A stretch of 55,478 bases of DNA from Streptomyces pinistramenti (GCF_020564935.1 NZ_JAJCXB010000051.1:1-55478); one strand, 5' to 3'. Positions 1-8,599 are shown, numbered from the stretch's first letter. Program-made: numbers and translations. The notes: a model not told the origin generated them from the sequence alone.

Positions 1-1939
1 GGGAGTGCAGGGCGGCGAGCTGGGCGAGGGCCGAGCGGGCGAGTCCCGCGAGCCGGGCGCGCGGCCCCGCGAGGCCGCGTGCGCCCGCCCGCCGCAGTTC
101 GACGGCGACCGGGACGGCAGCCCGGCCGCCGGCTCTGGACGCCGTGCCGAGCCGGACGGCCAGCGCGTCCGGATGGTCCTGATCGCGCTCCCACAGGCGG
201 GGGCCGGGACCGAGCGCCGTCAGCAGCACGGCGGCGGCGTCCGGCCACCGCTCGAGCGCCGCGGGCCCGGACGGCGGCGCGGCGTCCTGCGCGGCCTCGT
301 CGGCGGGATGGCCGGTATCGGCTGCCGCGGCGGCAGGCCGGGCCTGCGGGGCGGCGGCCTCCTCCGGGCCGTCCACGGCCGGCCGGCCGCCCGCGAGCCG
401 GCGCGCCCACGCACCGATGCCGCCGCGCCGCCCGCCCTTACGGGACATCCCGGCGGGGGGCGCTAGCTCCTGCTGCCCGCCGTGCGTACCGTCCCCGGCG
501 CCCGCGGGCCCGGCGTCCGAGCGCTCGCGGACCCCCGGCCCGAAGCCCTCGGGGGTGGTGCCGCGCAGCGGGGTTCCCTGCCGGGACGACTCCTGGGCGC
601 GGGGATCGCCCGGAGTGCCGTGGGCGGAGGCGAAGCGGCCGTCGTGCGGGTCGTGGCCGCCGTAGGGGGAGCCGGATCCGGGGTGGCCGGGGTATTCGGG
701 ACGGCGGTGGGCGGGCGCGTCGTCGGCGGGCGGCGGCGCGCTGCCGGGGTGCTGCTGCCCGCGGGCGGAGATCGGGGTGCCGTGCAGCGGCGTGTCCTGC
801 CGCTCCTGGCCGCGCGCCGCGCTGCTCGCCACCGCGCTGCTCAGCCCGCCGCCGGGGTACGGCGCGCGCGGATCACGGGCGGCGCCGTGCGCGTCGTACG
901 CTCCGGGCCGCGCGCCGTCGCCGGACCCGCTGGGCAGCGCTCCGGCTTCGCGGGCGCCGGGACCGTACGGATCAGGGGCCGCCCCGGGGGCGTACGCGGT
1001 TCCGGCCGGGCCCTGGGCATACGGAGCCGACGGCGTGGCCGGCCCCCGGGCCGCTTGCGGATGCCGGAGCCCCGGGACGCCACGGGGCTCGGAGCCCTCG
1101 CCCTGCCGCCCCGGAGTCTCCGCCGGAGCCGCGCCACCGGACGGGCCGGAGGCCGCGCCGCGCACACCGGATGCGTCGTACGAGCCGCCGTACGGGCCGC
1201 CCGCTCCCGCCGCGCCGCCCCGGCCCGGCTCCCGCTCCTCGCCCGCGCCGCCGTCGGCGTCCGGCGTGCCCGTGTCGCCGGGGCGCACCCGGAGGTGGCC
1301 CTCGCCGTCCGGGGTGGCCTGGAGCGCGGGGTCGGGGGTGCCGGACGAGGGCTGGAGGCGCAGCGCGGACTCGCCGATGCGCAGCAGGGTGCCCGCGTGC
1401 AGCGGCGCGGGGTGCGCGGCGAGTTCGGCGCCGTCGACGACGGTGCCGTTCGTGGAGCGCAGGTCGGCGACGTACACCGAACCGTCCGCCTCGACCGTCA
1501 CGGCGCAGTGCAGCCGGGAGACGTCCGGGTCGTCGAGGGGGACGTCGGCGTCGGCGGAGCGGCCGATGTGGATCTGGCCGCCGTGCAGCAGGTGGACGCC
1601 GCCGGCGTCGGGGCCGGAGACCACGCGCAGCCGGGCCGGGCCGTGCGGCAGGCCGTGGGCGGGGTCGGGACCGGGGGCCTGGAGGGAGAGCACCGCGCCG
1701 TCGATCAGCGGGGGTTCGCCGAGCGCGGCGCGCTGCGGGTCGAGCCGCTCGCTGCCCGCGAACAGGACGACGGGCCCGCCACCGGACGCGCCGACGTCCG
1801 CGCCGCTGCCGGCGACCGACGCGGCGAGCGAACCGGCCACCGCCGCAAGTGCGGTCCCGGCAGGGGCCGTCACGAGCACGTCACAGGCCCGCGTGGGGTG
1901 GCCGCTGCGCGGCCCGAGGACGGTCAGCCGGATCTGCAT
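1..1939 (-). CDS. FHA-domain protein, N-terminal part of an FtsK/SpoIIIE-like ATPase (cut by window edge)
   Basis: The gene enters from the left edge, so only its first 646 codons are present and the frame is open throughout. The ATG at 1939 is preceded by an AGAAGGGA ribosome site. Residues about 100-175 form a forkhead-associated domain, with the phosphopeptide-binding landmarks GRS, SRLH and STNGT. Residues about 180-490 are Pro/Gly/Ser-rich and probably disordered. A basic patch (SRKGGRRGG, near residue 498) precedes a folded segment containing LWERDQDHPDALAVRLGT, which I associate with large Streptomyces FHA/FtsK-type ATPases; the ATPase part lies outside the window. FHA domains bind phosphothreonine, and two Ser/Thr kinase genes lie directly opposite, so this protein is a plausible kinase partner (inference). 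Family assignment rests on the N-terminal part only. Confidence 0.8.
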   Translation of the reverse strand, partial: MQIRLTVLGPRSGHPTRACDVLVTAPAGTALAAVAGSLAASVAGSGADVGASGGGPVVLFAGSERLDPQRAALGEPPLIDGAVLSLQAPGPDPAHGLPHGPARLRVVSGPDAGGVHLLHGGQIHIGRSADADVPLDDPDVSRLHCAVTVEADGSVYVADLRSTNGTVVDGAELAAHPAPLHAGTLLRIGESALRLQPSSGTPDPALQATPDGEGHLRVRPGDTGTPDADGGAGEEREPGRGGAAGAGGPYGGSYDASGVRGAASGPSGGAAPAETPGRQGEGSEPRGVPGLRHPQAARGPATPSAPYAQGPAGTAYAPGAAPDPYGPGAREAGALPSGSGDGARPGAYDAHGAARDPRAPYPGGGLSSAVASSAARGQERQDTPLHGTPISARGQQHPGSAPPPADDAPAHRRPEYPGHPGSGSPYGGHDPHDGRFASAHGTPGDPRAQESSRQGTPLRGTTPEGFGPGVRERSDAGPAGAGDGTHGGQQELAPPAGMSRKGGRRGGIGAWARRLAGGRPAVDGPEEAAAPQARPAAAAADTGHPADEAAQDAAPPSGPAALERWPDAAAVLLTALGPGPRLWERDQDHPDALAVRLGTASRAGGRAAVPVAVELRRAGARGLAGPRARLAGLARSALAQLAALHS

Positions 1940-2078
1940 CGCCGTCAACGGTCCCTTCTGCCCGGGGAGTTCGGCAGGGGCCCCGATCAATCCCCCACCG
2001 CGCCCGAGCGCGTCGGCTCGTACAAGTCCCAAGTGCACGGTGCGACCGAGAGCGCGCTCCCCCTCCGCATGCGTGCTG

Positions 2079-2106
2079 GATGCATCCTCGCACCTGCCAC
2101 TGACAA
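2079..2106 (-). promoter_or_regulatory. Candidate promoter for the FHA gene
   Basis: Reading the minus strand, TTGTCA (2106-2101) is followed after 16 bases by TGCATC (2084-2079). This is a fair sigma-HrdB-like spacing, about 140 bases upstream of the ATG at 1939. Seen by eye only. Confidence 0.3.
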
Positions 2107-2146
2107 CACGCCCGCCGACCGGCACTCAATGATCTTGCCGGTTGCC

Positions 2147-2199
2147 GGCCGGACAGGGAAACCGCGGGCCCGCGGCGTGCGCGGTTTCCCCGTCCGGCC
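2147..2199. repeat. Near-perfect 20-bp inverted repeat between divergent FHA and pkaA genes
   Basis: Arms 2147-2166 and 2180-2199 are complementary at 19 of 20 positions (one A/C mismatch) around a 13-base loop. The hairpin resembles a terminator, but it sits in the 450-base space between two divergently transcribed genes, where no transcript should end. The rest of 1940-2389 holds the FHA promoter candidate, a TACAG(T) -10-like motif at 2316-2321 for the kinase gene, and no convincing small gene. Confidence 0.75.
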
Positions 2200-2389
2200 G
2201 CCCGAGCGGGCCGCGAAGATCGCCTGCCGCCCCGCGGCAACCATCCGTCCGGAACGGGCGTCTTCCCCACGAGCCCCGCACGATCCGCCACGCCGACGGG
2301 CTTGTACGTCGGCACTACAGTGGGGCGACGGGCCGCGAGCTGACCCAGCGGGCCGGACAGAGTTCGATCACGACCAGGGAGCGCATGAC

Positions 2390-4039
2390 GTGCGGCCGGT
2401 AGGCAGCAAGTACCTGCTTGAGGAGCCGCTGGGACGCGGCGCCACGGGCACCGTCTGGCGTGCGCGTCAGCGGGAGGCGGCGGGGGCCGAGGCCGCGGTG
2501 GCCGGCGAGCCCGGCGAGACGGTCGCGATCAAGGTCCTCAAGGAAGAGCTGGCGCACGACGCGGATGTGGTGATGCGCTTCCTGCGGGAGCGCTCCGTCC
2601 TGTTGCGGCTCACCCACCCCAACATCGTGCGGACCCGCGACCTCGTGGTCGAGGGCGACATGCTCGCGCTCGTCATGGACCTGGTCGACGGCCCCGACCT
2701 GCACCGCTACCTCCGGGACAACGGTCCCTTCAGCCCGGTGGCGGCCTCCCTGCTCACCGCGCAGATCGCCGACGCGCTGGCCGCCAGCCACGCGGACGGC
2801 GTGGTGCACCGCGACCTCAAGCCCGCCAACGTCCTGCTCGCCGGGTCCGACGGCGGCGGCGAGATGCACCCGATGCTGACCGACTTCGGCATCGCCCGGC
2901 TCGCCGATTCCCCGGGCCTGACCCGCACCCACGAATTCGTGGGCACCCCCGCGTACGTCGCGCCGGAGTCCGCCGAGGGCCGCCCGCAGACCTCGGCCGT
3001 CGACATCTACGGCGCCGGCATCCTGCTGTACGAGCTGGTCACCGGCCGCCCGCCGTTCGCCGGATCGACCGCCCTGGAGGTCCTGCACCGTCACCTCAGC
3101 GAGGAACCGCAGCGTCCCGGCTCGGTGCCCGAACCGCTGTGGACGGTCATAGAGCGCTGTCTGAGCAAGCAGCCCGAGGGCCGGCCCAGCGCCGAGAACC
3201 TCGCCCGCGCGCTGCGCACCGTCGCGGCCGGCGTCGGCGTGCACGCCACCCCGGCCCAGGCGGAGGCGGCGCTCGGCGTCGCCGCGCTGCTCGCCCCCGA
3301 CCCGGCGCCGGCGACGGTCCCCGGCACGGAGAACGGCGGCCCCGGTGCGGGCGACGCCGACCCCACCCAGGTCCTGCCGTCCAATGCCGGCTCCTTCGAT
3401 CCGGCGGCCGCGACCAACGTGCTGCCACAGACCGGCGCTCCCGGCGGGCCGAACGCCGATCCGACCCGCGTGATGCCGCCGGTGCCCCCGATGCCGGGCG
3501 GCCCGCCCGGTGGCGGCCCGCAGGACCCTGACGGGCCGCATCCCTGGGAGTCCCAGATGCGGGCCGCGCGCGACCGCAACGACCAGACCCAGGTGCAGTA
3601 CCTGGAGCCCGGCGACGACCCGCTGCGCCGCCGCCCGCAGCGCCGCCCGGCCGCCCCGCAGCAGCCGCCCCAGCAACAGCCGCAGCAGTACCGCCCGCAG
3701 CCTGCCCCGGTGCCGTACGCGCAGCAGCAGCCGCAGGCCCCGCAGCGCCGCCAGGAGCCGCCGCCGCAGCACTACGAACCGCAGCGGCCGCCCGCCCCGG
3801 AGCCGCGGCCGCGCCGTGAGCCCCGTCAGCGCAGCGCCAACCCGATGCGGATCCCGGGCCTGGGCTGCCTCAAGGGCTGCCTGTTCACGATCGTCATCCT
3901 GTTCGTGGCGAGCTGGCTGATCTGGGAGCTGACCCCGCTCCAGGAGTGGATCGGCACCACCAAGGGGTTCTTCACTCAGATCGGGGACGTCGTCGCCGGG
4001 GTGCGGGACTTCATCGAAGGACTGGGCAACAAGTTCTAG
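2390..4039 (+). CDS. pkaA: Membrane-anchored Ser/Thr protein kinase, PkaA-like
   Basis: Hanks-type Ser/Thr kinase of 549 residues. The GTG at 2390 has an AGGGAG site 8 bases upstream and places the first kinase motif at residue 15. All catalytic landmarks are present: glycine loop GRGATG (15-20), lysine K48 in VAIK, HRD (140-142) followed by LKPAN, DFG (165-167), and APE in the activation segment. The kinase domain ends near residue 285. A long Pro/Gln-rich linker (about 290-480) leads to a single membrane helix near 496-515 and a short outside tail, so the kinase faces the cytoplasm. It lacks the PASTA repeats of PknB. It is followed by a second kinase in the same direction. In S. coelicolor, pkaA and pkaB are adjacent genes for autophosphorylating kinases; the symbol rests on this pairing and on sequence resemblance from memory. 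Confidence 0.9.
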   Translation: MRPVGSKYLLEEPLGRGATGTVWRARQREAAGAEAAVAGEPGETVAIKVLKEELAHDADVVMRFLRERSVLLRLTHPNIVRTRDLVVEGDMLALVMDLVDGPDLHRYLRDNGPFSPVAASLLTAQIADALAASHADGVVHRDLKPANVLLAGSDGGGEMHPMLTDFGIARLADSPGLTRTHEFVGTPAYVAPESAEGRPQTSAVDIYGAGILLYELVTGRPPFAGSTALEVLHRHLSEEPQRPGSVPEPLWTVIERCLSKQPEGRPSAENLARALRTVAAGVGVHATPAQAEAALGVAALLAPDPAPATVPGTENGGPGAGDADPTQVLPSNAGSFDPAAATNVLPQTGAPGGPNADPTRVMPPVPPMPGGPPGGGPQDPDGPHPWESQMRAARDRNDQTQVQYLEPGDDPLRRRPQRRPAAPQQPPQQQPQQYRPQPAPVPYAQQQPQAPQRRQEPPPQHYEPQRPPAPEPRPRREPRQRSANPMRIPGLGCLKGCLFTIVILFVASWLIWELTPLQEWIGTTKGFFTQIGDVVAGVRDFIEGLGNKF

Positions 4040-4052
4040 GCCGGGCCCGAAC

Positions 4053-4077
4053 GGCTCCCGGGGACACCTCGGGAGCC
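4053..4077 (+). terminator. Hairpin terminator after pkaA
   Basis: Eight-base arms GGCTCCCG and CGGGAGCC enclose a nine-base loop, 13 bases after the pkaA stop. There is no T-tract, which is common in Streptomyces. A TTGACG (4229-4234) with a weak AGGACG 17 bases later may be a separate pkaB promoter. Confidence 0.55.
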
Positions 4078-4285
4078 CGCCTGCCCCGGAGGGCTCCGCA
4101 GGCCGGAGGTCTCCGGGGATCCCCGCCGGACGACCCTGTGGATTTGTCGACTTCCGGCGGCGATTTCTCCCACAGAAGTGAAGGTTGCCGCCTTCCGGGG
4201 CACGGAACCCCCCGGTACCCGCGTAGCTTTGACGCCAACTTCAGCCTCCGCAGGACGCTCGGGGGCCCGACACGTCGGAGCAGTC

Positions 4286-5560
4286 TTGGCACGGAAGATC
4301 GGCAGCCGGTACACCGCCCACCAGATCCTGGGACGCGGCAGTGCCGGCACGGTATGGCTGGGCGAGGGCCCCGAAGGGGCCGTGGCCATCAAGCTGTTGC
4401 GTGAGGACCTCGCATCCGACCAGGAACTCGTCGGCCGCTTCGTACAGGAACGTACGGCGCTGCTGAGCCTGGACCACCCGAGGGTCGTCGGCGTGCGCGA
4501 CCTCGTGGTCGACGGCAACGACCTCGCCCTGGTCATGGACCTCGTACGGGGCACCGACCTGCGGACCCGGCTGGAGCGGGAGCGGCGGCTGCCCCCGGAG
4601 GCCGCCTGCGCCATCGCCGCCGACGTCGCGGACGGGCTGGCCGCCGCGCACGCCGCCAGGATCGTGCACCGCGACGTCAAGCCGGAGAACGTCCTCCTGG
4701 ACATGCAGGGCCCGCTCGGCCCCGGAGGGGCGCACCCCGCGCTGCTGACCGACTTCGGTATCGCCCGCCTCGTGGACTCCCCCCGGAGGACCCGCGCGAC
4801 CAAGGTCATCGGCACCCCCGACTACCTCGCCCCCGAGATCATCGAGGGCCTGCCGCCGCGCGCCTCCGTGGACGTCTACGCACTGGCGACCGTCCTGTAC
4901 GAGATGCTGGCCGGCTTCACGCCGTTCGGCGGCGGGCACCCCGGAGCGGTGCTGCGCCGCCACGTCACCGAACGGGTGGCGCCGCTGCCCGGCATCCCCG
5001 ACGAGCTGTGGCAGCTGCTTCTCCAGTGCCTGGCCAAGGCCCCCGCCTCCCGGCTGCGCGCACCGGAGCTGGCCACCCGGCTGCGCGAGCTGCTCCCCGG
5101 GCTCGCCGGCATCCCGCCGCTGGACATCGACGAGCCGGGCAGCGAGGACCCGGAGGACGAGCAGGACGCCGCGGCCTCCGGAGGCCAGGAGGAAGGGCTC
5201 TATCCCCCGGTGGCGCCGGCCGATGCCGCCCCGGCCAGGGGAGCGGTGCCGCTCGTACAGGGGTCGGTGCCCGACTCGAACCGCGAGACGCACACCAGCA
5301 TGCGGGTGCCGGGCCCCGACGAGCTGGCCGGCGGCGCGCACGGCACCGCGCGCACTCCGCGGGCGGCGGGCGAACGCCGGGCGGGATCGGCCCGTCACCG
5401 TTCGTCACCGGAGGCGGTGCGCAAGCGCCGCATCAAGCTCGGGGCGGCGGCCGCCGCGCTGGTCGTCGCCGCGGGCCTCGGCGGCTGGCTGGCCTCGGGT
5501 GACGGCGACCACGGGGACGCCGGGCCGGGCATCGAACAGCCGGATCCCGCCGCGCCCTGA
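4286..5560 (+). CDS. pkaB: Membrane-anchored Ser/Thr protein kinase, PkaB-like
   Basis: A second Hanks-type kinase, 424 residues from the TTG at 4286. That start is chosen because GGAG lies 5 bases upstream and because the protein then opens MARKIGSRYTAHQILGRG, close to its relatives; an ATG at 4178 would add 36 residues without kinase homology. Motifs: glycine loop GRGSAG (16-21), K36 in VAIK, HRD (128-130) with VKPEN, DFG (156-158), APE. After the kinase domain (to about residue 275) come an acidic linker and one membrane helix near the C-terminus (LVVAAGLGGWLA), then a short acidic tail. No external sensor domain is visible. The neighbouring FHA gene and kinase suggest a phosphosignalling cluster. 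An alternative is that the 4178 start is used, giving a 460-residue protein. Confidence 0.88.
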   Translation: MARKIGSRYTAHQILGRGSAGTVWLGEGPEGAVAIKLLREDLASDQELVGRFVQERTALLSLDHPRVVGVRDLVVDGNDLALVMDLVRGTDLRTRLERERRLPPEAACAIAADVADGLAAAHAARIVHRDVKPENVLLDMQGPLGPGGAHPALLTDFGIARLVDSPRRTRATKVIGTPDYLAPEIIEGLPPRASVDVYALATVLYEMLAGFTPFGGGHPGAVLRRHVTERVAPLPGIPDELWQLLLQCLAKAPASRLRAPELATRLRELLPGLAGIPPLDIDEPGSEDPEDEQDAAASGGQEEGLYPPVAPADAAPARGAVPLVQGSVPDSNRETHTSMRVPGPDELAGGAHGTARTPRAAGERRAGSARHRSSPEAVRKRRIKLGAAAAALVVAAGLGGWLASGDGDHGDAGPGIEQPDPAAP

Positions 5561-5575
5561 TCCCCTCCGGTGACG

Positions 5576-5635
5576 CGGGCCGCCCCCGGCCGTGGCGCTG
5601 CGTGACGGCCGGAGGGTGCCGGTGCCGGGCGGCCC
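5576..5635 (+). terminator. Large inverted repeat after pkaB
   Basis: Arms CGGGCCGCCC (5576-5585) and GGGCGGCCCG (5626-5635) are perfectly complementary and enclose a GC-rich loop that can itself fold. This probably ends the kinase transcript before prfB. Confidence 0.45.
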
Positions 5636-5691
5636 GGGGTGCCCGGCCGGTCGCCGTGACGGGGCTTGGGCACGCTGTCGGCGGCAGCCGT

Positions 5692-5697
5692 TAGGCT
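5692..5697 (+). promoter_or_regulatory. TAGGCT -10 element implying a leaderless prfB transcript
   Basis: TAGGCT ends six bases before the GTG at 5704 and no Shine-Dalgarno sequence is present, so transcription should begin on or next to the start codon. The -35 region is weak (TTGGGC near 5666). Confidence 0.5.
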
Positions 5698-5703
5698 GGG
5701 TGC

Positions 5704-6816
5704 GTGGCAGTCGTCGATGTTTCCGAAGAGCTGAAGTCCCTCTCCTCGACCATGGGGTCGATCGAGGCCGTCCTGGACCTCGACAAGATGAGGGCCGATA
5801 TCGCCGTGCTTGAGGAGCAGGCCGCGGCGCCGTCCCTGTGGGACGACCCGGAGAGTGCACAGAAGATCACCAGTCGGCTGTCGTACCTCCAGGGCCAGCT
5901 GCGCCGTGCCGAGGAGCTGCGCGCCCGGGTCGACGACCTGGAGGTCCTCTTCGAGCTGGCCGAGGCCGAGGACGACGAGGACACGCGCACCGAGGCCGAG
6001 GCGGAGCTGAACGCCGTCCGCAAGGCGGTGGACGAGCTGGAGGTCCGCACCCTGCTCTCCGGTGAGTACGACTCCCGTGAGGCCCTCGTCAACATCCGGG
6101 CCGAGGCCGGCGGAGTGGACGCCGCCGACTTCGCCGAGAAGCTCCAGCGCATGTACCTCCGCTGGGCCGAGCGGCACGGCTACAAGACCGAGGTCTACGA
6201 AACCTCGTACGCCGAAGAGGCCGGCATCAAGTCGACCACCTTCGCCGTCCAGGTGCCGTACGCCTACGGAACCCTCTCCGTCGAGCAGGGCACCCACCGC
6301 CTGGTGCGCATCTCGCCGTTCGACAATCAGGGCCGCCGCCAGACGTCGTTCGCCGGCGTCGAGGTGCTGCCGGTCGTCGAGCAGACCGACCACATCGAGA
6401 TCGACGAGTCCGAGCTGCGGGTGGACGTCTACCGTTCCTCGGGCCCCGGCGGCCAGGGCGTCAACACCACGGACTCCGCCGTCCGTCTGACGCACCTCCC
6501 CACCGGCATCGTGGTCTCCTGCCAGAACGAGCGCTCGCAGATCCAGAACAAGGCGACCGCGATGAACGTCCTCCAGGCCAAGCTGCTCGAACGCCGCCGC
6601 CAGGAGGAGCAGGCGAAGATGGACGCGCTCAAGGGCGACGGCGGCAACTCCTGGGGAAACCAGATGCGTTCGTACGTCCTGCACCCCTACCAGATGGTCA
6701 AGGACCTGCGGACGGAGTTCGAGGTCGGCAACCCGACCGGTGTCCTGGACGGCGACATCGACGGCTTCCTGGAGGCCGGGATCCGCTGGCGCAAGCAGCA
6801 GGAACAGGGCAAGTAA
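5704..6816 (+). CDS. prfB: Peptide chain release factor 2
   Basis: RF2 recognises UGA and UAA in the ribosomal A site and triggers release of the finished peptide in the cytoplasm. The 370-residue protein has the usual length. The codon-reading tripeptide is SPF (in ISPFDNQGRRQT), which marks RF2 rather than RF1, and the peptidyl-transfer motif is GGQ (in SSGPGGQGVNTTDS). The reading frame is uninterrupted from the GTG: the in-frame UGA and programmed +1 shift that autoregulate prfB in many bacteria are absent, in line with other actinobacteria. The start has no ribosome site but follows a -10 element by six bases, so leaderless translation is likely. A strong terminator follows. Confidence 0.97.
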   Translation: MAVVDVSEELKSLSSTMGSIEAVLDLDKMRADIAVLEEQAAAPSLWDDPESAQKITSRLSYLQGQLRRAEELRARVDDLEVLFELAEAEDDEDTRTEAEAELNAVRKAVDELEVRTLLSGEYDSREALVNIRAEAGGVDAADFAEKLQRMYLRWAERHGYKTEVYETSYAEEAGIKSTTFAVQVPYAYGTLSVEQGTHRLVRISPFDNQGRRQTSFAGVEVLPVVEQTDHIEIDESELRVDVYRSSGPGGQGVNTTDSAVRLTHLPTGIVVSCQNERSQIQNKATAMNVLQAKLLERRRQEEQAKMDALKGDGGNSWGNQMRSYVLHPYQMVKDLRTEFEVGNPTGVLDGDIDGFLEAGIRWRKQQEQGK

Positions 6817-6844
6817 GCAGCGGTATCGGCCCGTTCCGACCCGG

Positions 6845-6879
6845 AAACAACTGTCCCCCACGAGGGGGCAGTTGTTTTT
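6845..6879 (+). terminator. Rho-independent terminator of prfB
   Basis: AAACAACTG (6845-6853) pairs with CAGTTGTTT (6869-6877) and CCCCC (6855-6859) with GGGGG (6864-6868); the loop is ACGA and a T-run follows. Only one base is bulged. Confidence 0.93.
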
Positions 6880-7145
6880 GCTATGGCGGTTAGGTCACAG
6901 TCGTACGTCCACGTAACGTCCAATTCTTCAGCAATTCGGGCGTAAAGGCTTTATTCGGCCTTGACGTTGCTGGGAGAACTGGGAAGGCTGGGCGCGGCAT
7001 GCGTCTGTCTGGGGCGCGCGTGTGTGAACGGGGAGATGAGCGGCCCGCCTGTGAGCGGAGCCGTGTACTCGCGTGAACCCCTGACGCCGTGGCCCCGAAC
7101 AGAGATGCTCCATTGACGAGTTCAGCTACTGGGGGTAGCAGACAC

Positions 7146-7997
7146 ATGACCAAGAAGACGCGGCTGCGCGTTGCGCGTATTGCGGCCAGCGCGGTGATCG
7201 CGGCCGGTGCGTCGCTCACCGCTGCCGGCGCGGCCTCCGCGGCCACGCCCGGCGGCCAGGACGGCGCGAGCCAGTGCAACCCGCTGGACCCGCTGCACCT
7301 TTTCTGTGACGACAACGGTGGCGACACCGGCGGCGACAACGGCGGCCAGGACAACGGCGGCACGGACGGCGGCCAGCAGGACGGCGGCCTGATCGGTGGT
7401 CAGGAGACCGGTGGTCAGGAGACCGGCGGTCAGGAGACCGGTGGCCAGGAGACCGGCGGTCAGCAGACCGGTGGCCAGGAAAATGGCGGTCAGGAGAACG
7501 GCGGCCAGACCGGCGGTCACGAGAACGGTGGCCAGACCGGTGGCCACGAGAACGGTGGCCAGACCGGTGGCCACGAGAACGGTGGCCAGACCGGCGGCCA
7601 CAGCAGTGGTGGTCAGACCGGCGGTCACGACAACGGTGGTCAGACCGGCGGCCACAGCAACGGCGGCCAGACCGGCGGCCACGACGGCAGCACCACCGGC
7701 GGCAGCGGCAGCACGGGCGGCAGCACCAGCGGTGGCGGCACCACCGGTGGCGACGGCACCGGCACCGACAACGCCGGCAGCAAGCCGATCGAGCAGCCGG
7801 GCCAGTCCAAGGAGCAGATCGCGGACACCCCCGGCCAGGCCAAGCAGCAGGCCAAGGGTGGCGAGCTGGCCGAGACCGGTGCTTCCGGTACGACCTTCCT
7901 GCTCGTCGGCGCGGCGACGATGATCGCCGGCGGCATCGGCTTCCGCCTGCTGCCCCGCCTGATCAACAAGAACGGTGGCGGCGCGGCAGCGGCCTGA
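7146..7997 (+). CDS. LAETG-type sortase-anchored surface protein with Gly/Gln/His repeats
   Basis: The 283-residue protein has the layout of a class E sortase substrate: a signal peptide with basic start and AASA-type cleavage region (about 1-34), a repetitive outer segment, the sorting motif LAETG (241-245), a hydrophobic helix (TTFLLVGAATMIAGGIGF) and a short tail with Arg and Lys. The outer segment has seven pentapeptides GGQ(E/Q)(T/N), then seven nonapeptides GGQTGGHxx, then a Gly/Ser/Thr-rich linker. Two Cys residues just after the signal peptide (QCNPLDPLHLFCDDN) may form a disulfide. The ATG at 7146 has GGGGG ten bases upstream. A strong hairpin follows the stop. The function is unknown; it could be a cell-wall spacer or, through its histidines, a metal binder (inference). 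Confidence 0.85.
   Translation: MTKKTRLRVARIAASAVIAAGASLTAAGAASAATPGGQDGASQCNPLDPLHLFCDDNGGDTGGDNGGQDNGGTDGGQQDGGLIGGQETGGQETGGQETGGQETGGQQTGGQENGGQENGGQTGGHENGGQTGGHENGGQTGGHENGGQTGGHSSGGQTGGHDNGGQTGGHSNGGQTGGHDGSTTGGSGSTGGSTSGGGTTGGDGTGTDNAGSKPIEQPGQSKEQIADTPGQAKQQAKGGELAETGASGTTFLLVGAATMIAGGIGFRLLPRLINKNGGGAAAA
7395..7688 (+). repeat. In-frame tandem repeats (15-bp then 27-bp units)
   Basis: 15-bp units encode GGQ(E/Q)(T/N) at 7395-7499 (seven copies). 27-bp units encode GGQTGGHEN, with HSS, HDN, HSN and HDG variants, at 7500-7688 (seven copies). Unit variation is mostly third-position and at the residues after His, so copy number should be prone to change. Confidence 0.9.
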
Positions 7998-8016
7998 CGC
8001 CGACCCGTTCCACAGT

Positions 8017-8054
8017 CGAGGGGCCCGGAGTGTGCACACACTCCGGGCCCCTCG
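8017..8054. terminator. 18-bp perfect hairpin, bidirectional terminator
   Basis: Arms 8017-8034 and 8037-8054 are perfectly complementary around a two-base loop. It lies between the LAETG gene (plus) and the zinc-ribbon gene (minus), so it can serve both. Confidence 0.9.
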
Positions 8055-8154
8055 GCCTTGCGTCGATGCGGCCGGATATGGCCTTATGCGGCCGGAAACG
8101 GCCTGGTGTGGCTGAATGGGCGCCGTACGGTTTCCGCGCCCTGCCGGTGGGTGC

Positions 8155-8349
8155 TCAGACGGCTTGGTGCAGCAGCAGGGCCACCGCGATCAGGGCCACC
8201 AGGAGCGCCAGCAGCATGGCCGGATTGAGGTGGGCGAACATTCCGCCCGCCTGCTGCTGCAGCCGCTCTCTGTTCGCGCGGCACACAGGGCAGCGGCCCT
8301 CACTCACAGGGGCCGCGCAGTTGGCGCACACCAATCGGTCGTACGTCAT
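8155..8349 (-). CDS. Small zinc-ribbon membrane protein
   Basis: A 64-residue protein with a clear AGGAGGT ribosome site just upstream of the ATG at 8349. Residues 8-23 contain CANC followed by CPVC, a four-cysteine zinc-ribbon-like knuckle. Residues about 43-62 form one hydrophobic helix (AMLLALLVALIAVALLL). The likely topology is a cytoplasmic metal-binding head with a C-terminal membrane anchor. It is transcribed away from ftsE. No specific function can be assigned. Confidence 0.8.
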   Translation of the reverse strand: MTYDRLVCANCAAPVSEGRCPVCRANRERLQQQAGGMFAHLNPAMLLALLVALIAVALLLHQAV

Positions 8350-8526
8350 GCGACCTCCTTCTCCACAGCCCCAACGCTCGGGGAAGCGCGAGTGTTCCCC
8401 TTACCACTGTGCCAGCTCCGTAACGGAACGGCGCGCCCCGCCGGAATGCGCAGCTTTTGTCCCGTAGGCACCGTGAATAAACGCACCAACCATGGTCGCC
8501 GACTGCGCCGCCGTCGGAGGTTCGCG

Positions 8527-8532
8527 TAGGGT
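8527..8532 (+). promoter_or_regulatory. Candidate ftsE -10 element
   Basis: TAGGGT lies about 70 bases before the GTG of ftsE. The -35 hexamer is not clear. Confidence 0.35.
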
Positions 8533-8599
8533 CACGCACACCGACGGGAGCCGCAACCCGGCAACCCGTGTCCCTATCCAGGTCGACCGTGGTGCATCA

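Noticed and set aside
482..2389. Long plus-strand open frame opposite the FHA gene, continuous with the kinase frame
   Set aside because: It is the antisense of the FHA coding region. Its codon bias and amino-acid composition (Arg, Gly, Ala-rich) are those of a shadow frame, and the kinase has its own start and ribosome site at 2390.
7500..7688. CRISPR array
   Set aside because: The 27-bp units are tandem without spacers, keep the reading frame and lie inside a signal-peptide/LAETG protein.
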